From contig JAATFV010000090.1 of assembly GCA_015655015.1 (NCBI GenBank), positions 62,001-126,000 of the forward strand: a stretch of 64,000 nucleotides of DNA, in the 5' to 3' direction. Position 1 is the stretch's first letter; the number at the start of each line of letters is the position of its first letter. The notes under the pieces were generated by a model. It was not told the DNA's origin. It ran no database searches and saw only the letters and a program-made list of their open reading frames with translations. The position numbers and the translations under genes were made by a program. Shown here piece by piece: positions 28,011 to 37,300 of this stretch. The stretch comes from Chitinophagales bacterium. GTDB lineage: Bacteria; Bacteroidota; Bacteroidia; Chitinophagales; Chitinophagaceae.

Positions 28011-29267
28011 TCAATGATCGCTGACAATGACTGTCCTCCCTGACAGTTTGTATTTAACATGCATTTTGGTTAGGAATTCAAATATCTCATCAAGGTTAAG
28101 TCCTTTGTCCATTTTGCCCGACACTTTGATATTCGGCACTTTGCCTTCATATCTGACATCTATGTCGTACCATCTTGAAAGTTGCCGCATCACCGTAACA
28201 ATATCGGTGCCGATGCCGGTGCTGTCGAAATCGAATAAGCCATTTTTCCAGGCTATGACCTGTTCGATGTCTGCTTTTTCGTTCAGCTGTAAGTGATCGC
28301 TCATGACGGCCTGCTGTCCTGGTTTCAGGATCAAGCCTGGATGTGCTTTGCTATCCTGGGAGGATATTGCGGAGGACACTTTGATACTACCTTCCACGAG
28401 CGTGGCCTTTATAGCATTTTCGTCGTTGTAGGCAGTTATATTCAGGCTCGTCCCCAGTACGTCCACATCGATGCCGCCCGCTGATATTTTAAAGGGTTTT
28501 TCTGCATTGCGGGCTACTTCGAAATAGGCTTCTCCGGAGATGGAGACCTTTCTTTCGGCGCCATTAAATGCTGTGGGGAAAGTGATCTGGCTGGCTGCAT
28601 TCAACCACACTTTTGTTCCGTCAGGCAGCACCAGCTGATATTGTCTGCCCCTGGGAGTTGTAATGGTATTATAAGTGATAGTCTCCACCGCCGTTGTTAT
28701 AGGATGATAGGACAGCTGTCCATCGACGACTGTGGCCTGTGAACCATTTTGCCTGGCGATCACACCGTTCCGAAGGCTATCAAGCGTTAGCTGCTTTCCA
28801 TCCGCCAGGGTCAGAATGGCGCCCTGGCGTCCCGGCGGGATAGGCTGAGACTGTTTTGCCGCTATTGCAGGACCCGGAACTGATCTTGAATATCGGATCC
28901 ACATCCCCGTACCGGCTATTATAATGATGACGGCGGCCGCGACCCTGAACCAGGCTTTTCTCAGGGAAAGGGAACGTTGGATAGTGGGAATGGCGGGGGC
29001 ATCCTGCTCTGATGGATTATCCATCCTGCGCCAGATCTCGGCTCTCAGGTCGGCTTCTAATGCAGCAGCCTTGTGATAATCACCCATCAGCTGATCCAGG
29101 TAAGCGGGGTTGGTGCACTGCTCAAACCAGGTTTTATGCCATCCGGCCGCGCTTATCCAGGTCTCAAGCTCCTCTTTTTCCGTCCCCGAAAGCTCTCCGC
29201 GAAGGTGTTTGGCTATTAATTCGGCAGCTCGTTCCTGCCCCGATATAAGTTCTGAGGGATCTTGCAT
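28011..29267 (-). CDS. FecR-family anti-sigma factor (module B)
   Basis: A 418-residue regulator. Cytoplasmic anti-sigma region to about residue 95 (ELIAKHLRGELSGTEKEELETW), one transmembrane helix at about 103-120 (FRVAAAVIIIIAGTGMWI), then a long insert typical of Bacteroidota members (GAILTLADGKQLTLDSL), the FecR domain (TTPRGRQYQLVLPDGTKVWL, SGEAYFEVARNAEKPFKI, VLGTSLNITAY) and a C-terminal DUF4974 region (DIVTVMRQLSRWYDIDVRYEG). It should control the ECF sigma factor encoded just upstream and respond to the module B SusC. Confidence 0.95.
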   Translation of the reverse strand: MQDPSELISGQERAAELIAKHLRGELSGTEKEELETWISAAGWHKTWFEQCTNPAYLDQLMGDYHKAAALEADLRAEIWRRMDNPSEQDAPAIPTIQRSLSLRKAWFRVAAAVIIIIAGTGMWIRYSRSVPGPAIAAKQSQPIPPGRQGAILTLADGKQLTLDSLRNGVIARQNGSQATVVDGQLSYHPITTAVETITYNTITTPRGRQYQLVLPDGTKVWLNAASQITFPTAFNGAERKVSISGEAYFEVARNAEKPFKISAGGIDVDVLGTSLNITAYNDENAIKATLVEGSIKVSSAISSQDSKAHPGLILKPGQQAVMSDHLQLNEKADIEQVIAWKNGLFDFDSTGIGTDIVTVMRQLSRWYDIDVRYEGKVPNIKVSGKMDKGLNLDEIFEFLTKMHVKYKLSGRTVIVSDH

Positions 29268-29340
29268 TTGTTACTAAAACGACAGACCCCGATTTTACTA
29301 CTATGAAATTTCCAGGAATTTTTCGATCAGGCAGGAAAGG

Positions 29341-29946
29341 TCATTTTTTCAGGAACTCAAGCAGACCTATGTAACCGCCGAGGGAGGCGCCGGCCATGCC
29401 GTTGCGGAGAAAGGCAGCCCGCAATTTCTTCATGGCTGTAGTTTTCTGATTCCAGACTGTTTGGAGGGAGATGCCTAATTGCCTGGCAATTTCTTCGGAC
29501 GTAAGCCCTTCGTAATAGGCTAATTGAACGATCTCGCGACATTTGGCCGGCAAGGCCTGGATCTCCTGCTCCAGCCGCACGACCAGTTCCGCATTTAAAA
29601 CAAGGGCAGAGACCTCTTCAGGATGGTCTACCCAATAAGCATAATTACTCTTTGAAGTTTCCTGTCTTTTTTTTGCTTTCAGGAAATCCAGCGATCGGTT
29701 GCGGGCAGATATATATAAGAAGGCTTTCATAGCGGCAAGGGAATTAAAGCCCGTTCTCCTGTCCCATAGTTTGATAAAGACTTCCGCCAATATATCCTTT
29801 GCATCCTCCGCATCCCCTACCAGCCTTACTACCATATAGATAATACGCTGATAAAACAATGAGAACACTTCATTAAATGCGTGCTGATCCCCTTCTCCCA
29901 TTCGCCGCAATAATTCCTGCTCATCCTGTACCTTCTCTATTGACAA
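29341..29946 (-). CDS. ECF RNA polymerase sigma factor (module B)
   Basis: A 201-residue FecI-type sigma factor: region 2 (AFNEVFSLFYQRIIYMVV, DAKDILAEVFIKLWDRR, YISARNRSLDFLKAKK) and region 4 (LPAKCREIVQLAYYEGLTSEEIARQLGISLQTVWNQ). No ATG is available at the expected place: the frame opens with a TTG at 29946, preceded by a stop. The TTG start gives 22 residues before the region 2.1 AF pair, the same as in the other three sigma factors here (21-22), so it is preferred over ATG 29901. The TTG is also part of a TAAATTTTG string that resembles a promoter box, so the start is not certain. Confidence 0.9.
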   Translation of the reverse strand: MSIEKVQDEQELLRRMGEGDQHAFNEVFSLFYQRIIYMVVRLVGDAEDAKDILAEVFIKLWDRRTGFNSLAAMKAFLYISARNRSLDFLKAKKRQETSKSNYAYWVDHPEEVSALVLNAELVVRLEQEIQALPAKCREIVQLAYYEGLTSEEIARQLGISLQTVWNQKTTAMKKLRAAFLRNGMAGASLGGYIGLLEFLKK

Positions 29947-30003
29947 AATTTAAATGATTATGCTTTATTGAGGGTATAAAGCTATAAAAAACCCATCGAT
30001 AAA

Positions 30004-30025
30004 TGCAGTATTTTCGCTTACTGCA
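30004..30025. promoter_or_regulatory. Inverted repeat just before the antiporter start codon
   Basis: TGCAGTA, 8-base spacer, TACTGCA, ending 5 bases before ATG 30031. It is preserved without change in the decayed copy at 5114-5135, while the coding part of that copy has mutated. It could be an operator or a translation-control hairpin. Confidence 0.5.
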
Positions 30026-30030
30026 AATCA

Positions 30031-31626
30031 ATGATACATCTCTCACCTGTTATCTTTATCGTAGCAACCCTTGCCGGGCTATCCGTTATAGCCGGCAAGA
30101 TAAAGCTGCCCTATCCAATCCTGCTGGTGCTGGCCGGGTCGGTGATCGGGTTTATTCCCGGATTGCCGGTCATTGACCTTCAGCCTGACATGGTCTTTCT
30201 TATTTTTCTGCCTCCATTGCTCTATAGAGCTGCCTGGAATACGTCGTGGCGGGATTTTCGGTCCGCCATCCGCCCCATATCGAGGCTTGCCATCGGGTTG
30301 GTATTGTTTACCACGGTAGCCGTGGCAACAGTAGCGCACTATTACCTGGGGATGGAATGGCCGGTGGCCTTCGTGCTGGGGGCCATTGTCTCTCCTCCCG
30401 ATGCTGTTGCAGCAACCAGCATTCTGCAGAATATGGGGCTTGACAAACGGGTCGTGACCTTACTGAGCGGCGAAAGCCTCGTCAATGATGCTTCGGCGCT
30501 GATTGCCTACCGCTATGCTGTGGCGGCAGTTCTCAGCAGCGGGTTTGTACTCTGGAAGGCTGGTCTCCAGTTCCTGCTGGTTTCTTCAGGAGGTATATTG
30601 ATCGGCCTGGCAACAGGGTATATCCTTGCCTTTATCCTCCGGAGGATAAAGAACAATCCCATGGTCGAAAGCTGCCTTAGCCTGATGACCCCTTTTATTG
30701 CCTATCCTGTGGCTGAACACGTCGGAGTCTCCGGCGTACTGGCAGCAGTAAGCGCCGGTCTGGTCACCTCCTGGATGTCACCGGAGATCTTCTCTTACCA
30801 GGGACGCACCCAGACGACAGCGATATGGGATATGCTTGGATTTCTTTTGAACGGGGTCATATTTATCCTCATCGGGGTCCAATTGTCGCATATCACGGAA
30901 GGACTGGAAGGTTATAAGTTATCCCAGTTGATCGGGTACGGATTCATCATCACCGTAGTCGCCATTCTCGTCCGTCTCCTGTTTATTGCACCTGTCGTCT
31001 TTTTCCCCCGGTTCCTTGCCTCGGAGATCAGTCAGACAGACCATGTCTTCAACTGGAAGAACGTGCTCGTCTTGTCCTGGTCCGGAATGCGCGGGGTGGT
31101 ATCGCTGGCTACGGCCATGGCATTACCCAACCTGCCGGGCGGGGGCCCCTTCCCTAACCGGAATATCATTCTCTTCATCACTTTTGCTGTTATCCTTTTC
31201 ACCTTGCTGGGCCAGGGTCTGACCTTGCCGCTGCTGATACGCTGGCTAAAGATCAGTCCCGCCACGAACGAGGAAGAAGAAGAGAGGAAATTGAGACTGC
31301 TGGTCATCAACAGCAGTCTCGATTATATAAATGACCGGTTTACAGGTAAAGATGTAGAACCGGAGGTGCTGGAACAGGTGAAAAAGCTTTACCTGCTGCG
31401 AAGCGAGTGGCTGAAAAACGAGGGTCTTCCGGGCAACCCGCAGGCGAAAGACCTTTCTGAGGATTCTCTCCTCGAAAAAGTCGTCGAGGTTCAATTGGAT
31501 GTTACCAGGTTCAAACGCGAATTGCTGGTAAAGCTGTACCGTGAAGGCTCGTATAGTGCGGACAATATCAGGAAGCTCGAGCGCGAACTCGACTTCGATG
31601 AGTCCAGGCTGCAATCCCAACTATAG
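30031..31626 (+). CDS. CPA1-family Na+/H+ antiporter
   Basis: A 531-residue inner-membrane antiporter with 12-13 hydrophobic helices over residues 1-410 and a charged cytoplasmic tail of about 120 residues. Family motifs are seen: FLPPLLYRAAWN, VLGAIVSPPDAVAATSI and SGESLVNDASALIAYRYA, where the PDA and ND residues belong to the ion-binding core of NhaP/CPA1 proteins, plus SWSGMRGVVSLATAMALP. It exchanges Na+ or K+ for H+ and so helps pH and salt balance. The gene stands alone between modules B and C. Its 5' end is duplicated, in decayed form, at 5102-5331. Confidence 0.93.
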   Translation: MIHLSPVIFIVATLAGLSVIAGKIKLPYPILLVLAGSVIGFIPGLPVIDLQPDMVFLIFLPPLLYRAAWNTSWRDFRSAIRPISRLAIGLVLFTTVAVATVAHYYLGMEWPVAFVLGAIVSPPDAVAATSILQNMGLDKRVVTLLSGESLVNDASALIAYRYAVAAVLSSGFVLWKAGLQFLLVSSGGILIGLATGYILAFILRRIKNNPMVESCLSLMTPFIAYPVAEHVGVSGVLAAVSAGLVTSWMSPEIFSYQGRTQTTAIWDMLGFLLNGVIFILIGVQLSHITEGLEGYKLSQLIGYGFIITVVAILVRLLFIAPVVFFPRFLASEISQTDHVFNWKNVLVLSWSGMRGVVSLATAMALPNLPGGGPFPNRNIILFITFAVILFTLLGQGLTLPLLIRWLKISPATNEEEEERKLRLLVINSSLDYINDRFTGKDVEPEVLEQVKKLYLLRSEWLKNEGLPGNPQAKDLSEDSLLEKVVEVQLDVTRFKRELLVKLYREGSYSADNIRKLERELDFDESRLQSQL

Positions 31627-31662
31627 GCTCCGTAAAATTAATCAGGCAGACCAGCCAGTTCA

Positions 31663-32775
31663 TTATTTTCCGAAAATGGCCGCCAGCCTGGTCTGCAGCT
31701 CCTCACCCCTTAAATTCTTCGCCACGATAATACCGTTTGGATCGAGCAGGAAGCTGGAAGGTATCTGACCGACGCCATAATCCAGTACCACTTTGCCATT
31801 GATCCCTGTAAGATCGCACACCTGTGTCCAGGGCAGCCCATCCTTCCGGATAGCAGCCACCCAACTTTTTCTGTCATTATCGAGAGACACGCCCAAAACG
31901 GTGAATCCTTTATCCTTATAGGCATTAAACGCCTTCAGCACATTGGGGTTCTCCTCTCTGCAAGGGCCGCACCAGCTGGCCCAGAAATCGATCAGTACAT
32001 AACGGCCTTTGAAAGAGCTAAGGGAGACAGGCTTCCCATCGACGTCATTCAGGGTAAAATTGCCGGCCTTTGTTCCTATAGCCTTATTCAGCTTGCCATC
32101 CACTAAGGCAGCAAAGTCCTTTCCTTTCGCGGACTGCCGGATTGCCGGGTTCAGCCCGTCGAACATGGCCTGCGCTTCTTTTGGATCGAGGACGTTGCGC
32201 ATATTATTCAACAGCGTGAGACTGACCCAGCTATCGGGATGCTCCCGGATATGTGTTTTTATGATCACGGGAATCTGTGCGAAGATAGGGGCGGACAACT
32301 TCGCATACCTCCGGTTAAATCCGGTATCCTTTTGCTTGCTCAGGCTTTTGAACAACTCATTACCCTGCTGCTGAATGGAGTCCAGCTTTTGATCAAAGGA
32401 TTCATATTCAGCCACAACTCCGGGTCCTGTGACTTTTTCATCTTCCAGCCGGATAGGCACATTATCGATAAAAAGATCCTTTATAAAAAAGGTGACATGA
32501 TTACGAATGGAGAGGTGGGCCAGCGTGGGCTGCTCTACCCTTCCGGTAAAGCGGTATACCCCGTTGTCGACATATCCCGTATCCCGGATGGAAATGTTCT
32601 GCCGCTCATAAACGAGCACGATAGTGCCCGTGTCCGCCCGGCTTATTTTACCTGTAATGACAAATCCTTCATTCTGCGTCCGCCGGTCGCCTGACATTTG
32701 CCGATTGCCCTGCGCCCTGACGCCAACAGCTAAAGAGAGGAAAAGGCAACCTGCTGCCCATATTATTTTATTCAT
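31663..32775 (-). CDS. TlpA-family thiol-disulfide oxidoreductase with DUF4369 domain (module C)
   Basis: A 370-residue exported protein (signal peptide MNKIIWAAGCLFLSLAVGVRAQ). An N-terminal DUF4369-like domain (GFVITGKISRADTGTIVLVYE) is followed by a helical linker and a thioredoxin domain (from about residue 235, AGNFTLNDVDGKPVSLSSFKG) with redox motif WASWCGPC and the cis-Pro loop IPSSFLLDPNG. It is the last gene of module C, 123 bases after SusD. The close likeness to the two module B proteins suggests a shared role in these SusC/D systems, perhaps reduction of a disulfide-bonded or metal-bound cargo, which is inference. Confidence 0.9.
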   Translation of the reverse strand: MNKIIWAAGCLFLSLAVGVRAQGNRQMSGDRRTQNEGFVITGKISRADTGTIVLVYERQNISIRDTGYVDNGVYRFTGRVEQPTLAHLSIRNHVTFFIKDLFIDNVPIRLEDEKVTGPGVVAEYESFDQKLDSIQQQGNELFKSLSKQKDTGFNRRYAKLSAPIFAQIPVIIKTHIREHPDSWVSLTLLNNMRNVLDPKEAQAMFDGLNPAIRQSAKGKDFAALVDGKLNKAIGTKAGNFTLNDVDGKPVSLSSFKGRYVLIDFWASWCGPCREENPNVLKAFNAYKDKGFTVLGVSLDNDRKSWVAAIRKDGLPWTQVCDLTGINGKVVLDYGVGQIPSSFLLDPNGIIVAKNLRGEELQTRLAAIFGK

Positions 32776-32898
32776 GTTAGTTGATTTTTAATTTAAAAGC
32801 GGGATCGGGCAGTGTCGTTAAACAACATGCCTTCATGGAAGTGATATTTATTCTTTTGGGCAACTTGTTTCAGCGAAGCGGCCAGGACACTAGTATAA

Positions 32899-34329
32899 CT
32901 AGTATCCTGCATTTTGTTGCCAGGAAGCGTTCTTTTGGAGTTCGCTTAACGGAATGGGATAGAAGACCGCGTGTCCATCGGCAGGCCAGTTGGATTTTTC
33001 CGGGGGCAGGATGGTATTGACCTGCCCGGTCCTTTTGAGGTCATACCAGCGCTGTCCCATCTCGCAGAACAGCTCTGTCTGGCGTTCGTGCAGGGTGGCC
33101 GCAAGCAGGTCCGCCTGCGTCGATGCCGTGGTAGCCGGCAGCCCTGCGCGGGACCGGATAGTATTCAGGTCGGCGGCCGCCCCTGAGGTATTGTTCTGCT
33201 GTGCCCGCGCTTCTGCCCGGATAAGATATTGTTCGCTGAGCCGGAAGAGCATATAGTCCTCTTTCGTATTGTTGACAAGAGCGCTGTACTGATTCTTATA
33301 TTTATATGGATAGTAGTACGCCGCTCCTCCCACCGTATTGAAATTCGTCCAATGGACGACCCGCTGGTCACCCGTCTCAAAGGCTTGAACGAGAGAAGGG
33401 GTAAAATAATAATTAGGAATGGAAGTGGCGCTGCCCGGCAGCATGACCGAACCTTCGTGCGTAGAGCTCTGATAGCTGCTGCTATTGGTATTCGTGATCT
33501 GGAGGATAGCTTCCTGGCTTCCATCCAGGAAAACATTGTCCAGGTTCGTCACCAGTTGGTAAACACCCGAACCGATGATCTGGCTGGCTGCATTCTCTGC
33601 TTTTTGCCATTGCTGCCTGTACAGATAAACCCTGCTGAGCAAGGCCAATGCCGTGTACTGATTGGGCCGCAATCTTCCCGCGGAAGGATACGCGGGGACC
33701 AGGCGGCCCGAAGCATCTTCCAGGTCCCTGACGATCTGGCTGTAGACGGTGTCCACCGGCGCCCTCGGCAGGCCGGCATTGGTCTGGTAGTCGGATGTAA
33801 CAGCCAGGGGGACCGGGCCGAATAGATTCACCAGGTGGAAATAACAGAAGGCCCTGACGAACTCACACTCACCGATCAGCTGGTTCTTCAGAGCCGGCGT
33901 GATCGAAGAGCTGGCGTTCAAACCATCGATACAGGCGTTGGCCTGGTAGATGAGGTACTGCCCATAGAAGCTGCTCCAGAAGCCGGAGCATATCGAATTA
34001 TTGTTGATAATGGAGTAGCTGTAGAAGGCCTGGTCGGTCGCGCTGACGGGCGTCAGTTCGTCTGCGGAAAGACCGGGATAGATCGTCAGGTATCCGCTGA
34101 ACGGGCCCGACGTGCCGGCATAAGCGTTGACATAGATCCCCACTACCGCGTTGACGGCATCCAGGCTGTCGCTGAACACCTGCGAGGTAACGATCTGGTT
34201 GGGCGCATTGGCGGGTATCTCGATCAGCTTGTTGCAGGAGCTCACCCCTATGGCGAAGAACAGAAGCATGGACAGCCCGGAGCCTTTTAACAAGGAAATG
34301 AAGCGACGTATATAGATGGATGGTTGCAT
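32899..34329 (-). CDS. SusD/RagB-family lipoprotein (module C)
   Basis: A 476-residue lipoprotein from ATG 34329 with a long n-region and lipobox IGVSSC (Cys32); a TTG two codons upstream is less likely. SusD features: LIGECEFVRAFCYFHLVNLFGPVPL, LALLSRVYLYRQQWQKAE, FRLSEQYLIRAEARAQQNN, ERQTELFCEMGQRWYDLKRTG and the ending PIPLSELQKNASWQQNAGY. It follows SusC by 10 bases. Companion of the module C transporter. Confidence 0.95.
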   Translation of the reverse strand: MQPSIYIRRFISLLKGSGLSMLLFFAIGVSSCNKLIEIPANAPNQIVTSQVFSDSLDAVNAVVGIYVNAYAGTSGPFSGYLTIYPGLSADELTPVSATDQAFYSYSIINNNSICSGFWSSFYGQYLIYQANACIDGLNASSSITPALKNQLIGECEFVRAFCYFHLVNLFGPVPLAVTSDYQTNAGLPRAPVDTVYSQIVRDLEDASGRLVPAYPSAGRLRPNQYTALALLSRVYLYRQQWQKAENAASQIIGSGVYQLVTNLDNVFLDGSQEAILQITNTNSSSYQSSTHEGSVMLPGSATSIPNYYFTPSLVQAFETGDQRVVHWTNFNTVGGAAYYYPYKYKNQYSALVNNTKEDYMLFRLSEQYLIRAEARAQQNNTSGAAADLNTIRSRAGLPATTASTQADLLAATLHERQTELFCEMGQRWYDLKRTGQVNTILPPEKSNWPADGHAVFYPIPLSELQKNASWQQNAGY

Positions 34330-34339
34330 TTTCAAGAAT

Positions 34340-37300
34340 TTAGAAATTGAGATTGATGCCGGCTACAAAAGTCCGCTGCGGCGGAATATTATAAAGATTC
34401 TGCGTCTCAGGATCGCCGACCTTATAGCCCGTTATGGTGAATAGGTTCTGGACATTCATATAGACCATACAACCCTGCAAACGCATTTTCTTTATCCAGT
34501 CTGCCGGAAGGCTGTAGGATAACGCGGCGGTTTTTAGCCGGATATAAGAAGCGTCCGCATAGTCGCCGCTGGAGTTGACGAAATAAGCCGCCGCCGTAAC
34601 GGGCGTCCTGTCTGCCCCGTTACCCGTGGTAAACCGCTGGATGTCCGACTTGTCCCCTGGTTTCTGCCAGCGGCCCAGAAGAGCGGTAGGCACATTGGTC
34701 AGGGCGCCGCCCGGCGGAGCATAGGTAGAGGAAGAATAAACGCTGAACAGGTAATTGAGACCCGTTTGTTTGGCGAACTGGAAGAAGAGGGTCAAATGGA
34801 ATCCTTTATAGCTGAGATCGTTGTTGAAGCCTCCTGTGAACGAAGGCTGAAGGTCGGCCATCTTCGTGGCGTCGCCGCCGAGATTGTTATAAGAAGGCGT
34901 GGAGTTGGGAGTATAGGTGAGCTGTCCTTTGGCATTCCGGAACTGGAAGGAGCCGGTAGTATCGTTGACGCCGGCATAGTCGACCACCGGCCTCGCTGAA
35001 ATGGACTTACCGACAGCATACAGCGATTTATACACAGAGGTAGCCAGACCGGGGAAAGCGACCAGCTTGTTCCTGTTCCAGGCAATGTTGAAGGTGCTGG
35101 TCCATTTGAAGTTCTTCGTATCGACATTGCGCGTACGCAGTGTCAGCTCCCAGCCTGAATTCTGCACGGTATAGGGCGCATTCTGCGTTATGGACGTGAA
35201 GCCTGTCTGCAGCGGCAGCGGGAATTGCGCCAGCTGATTCGAGCTGCGGTCTACGTACCGTTGAACGTCCACATAGATCCTGTCATGGAGGAATCCCAAT
35301 TCCAGCTGACCGTTGAATTTTTTGGTCGATGCCCAGGAATAGTTGGGATTATAGAGATTCTTAGGATAAAAACCGGTGAATCCCTGGTAGGCGAAACTGC
35401 CGTAGTTGGTGGAGGCGGACCAGTTGGGCTGATATTGATAAGAGCTTACGCCGTCGGAACCGCTGGTGCCATAACTGGCGCTGAGCTTACCGAAACTGAG
35501 AACGGGAAGCACATTTTTTGCAAAGGACTCTTCAGTGAAGATCCAGCCCGCACCCGCAGAGCCGAAATTGCCAAACCGGTTGCCGGGACCGAAATTGCTC
35601 GACCCGTTGCGGTTACCGGTGAAGTCGACGATGTATTTCCGGTCCCAGATATAGTTCAGCCTGGCGAATCCTGCCACGTATTTGTATTCGCTGAAATTGT
35701 CGTAGACCTGCCGGTTCGGCGCGGCTGCGATAGACCCCAGCACAGCGTCGCTGGTATAACCCGAACCCGACACCGTGCTGCCCGATGTCAGGCTCTTTTT
35801 ATAGGATCCGCCGACTACGGCCGTCAGCTGACCATTGGCTATCTTTTGTGTGAAATTAAGCTGGGGGTCCAGGTTCAGCATTTGGGATGTCTGACTGCTC
35901 CTGGAGGCGCTCCCTAAAGACTTTGCAGCAGGGTCGGTAGCCGCCATAGGATAGGTGCCATATCCCTGATTGTCCACCCGGTTATAACCGCCCGCCACGA
36001 TGAATTTAAGCCCAAATCCAATCTGGTAGCTCATCAGGGCATGGGTGAGCACATCGTATACCTGGTAGTTGGACGTTTGCTTCAGAAAAGCATAGGGGTT
36101 GGGAATACCCGATCCGTAGAGTCCCATGGACGCATAACGTACTCCCTTGTAACTCCAGAGCAGGTTGCCGTTGGCATCCCTGAAGTCCGGGAAATCCGGG
36201 GGCAGGGCCAGGATGCTTTGCAGACTGTTGCTGCCCGTGGAATTGTTCTGGTCATAGGAGTAATCCGTCCCGAAGTCCAGGGAGAATCGCTGGTCAAGGC
36301 TTTTATGGCTGAACGAGCTATGAAGTGATAGGCGCTGGTCCGCAAAACCTCCCGGGAAATTATAACCCGTATGCGTCAGACCACCGCTAAGCAGGAAGTT
36401 GGTATTCTGGGTTCCCCCGCTGACGGAGGCATGGACGTCGGTATGTGCGGCCGTGCCGCCAAAGAACTGGTTGTACCAGTTGGTGTTTTTGGTCGTATCG
36501 AATAACAGCAGGTCATAGTCGAGGTGCGCAATGGAAGGGGTCAGCCCGTCATTTCGCAGCGCTTCATTACGCATGGCCAGGTATTGCGGTGTATTCATCA
36601 TCTTCACGATACGCGTATCCCTGGTGGGACCTGAATTGACAGAAAGATTGAACTGGGTCTTGCCCGACTTTCCTCTTTTGGTCGTGATGAGGATCACCCC
36701 GTTGCTGCCCTGCGACCCGTAGATAGATGTGGCGTCAGCGTCCTTGAGCACGGAGATACTTTCTATATCCAGCGGATTAATACTGTTGAGAGGGCTCATC
36801 CCGCCGTAGTAATTGGCGGTGGTAAGACCGGGGTTCGCGCCCATGGCCAGGGAGCCGATCGTTCCCAATGCCGCGTAATTGGCGCTGGCGGGAGGAGCGA
36901 ACGGTACGCCGTCGATGATGAACAAAGGCTGGTTGTAAGCGGAAAGAAGATTGGTCGTCAGGGCCGGCATCAGGGTGTTCTGCCCGCGCACCTGCGTGGT
37001 CACCATCGCACCGGGCGCCCCATTGGTCACATTGACTACAAGACCCGGCACTCTTCCCTGCAGCGCTTCCAGGGGGTTTGTCACGGGCTGCTGTTCGATA
37101 TCCTTTGCCGTTACAGTAGACACAGAGCCCACGTTATAGCGCTGGGTAGTCGTTCCATAAGCGATGATCTGCACCTGGTCCAGCGGGTCGGATGACAGCC
37201 GCAGCCGTATGTTCAGGAGATTGTTGCCACTGCTCTTCTGCCAGGTATATTCCCTGGACTCGTAACCGGAATAGCTGATCAGCAGGGTGACCTTTTCTCC

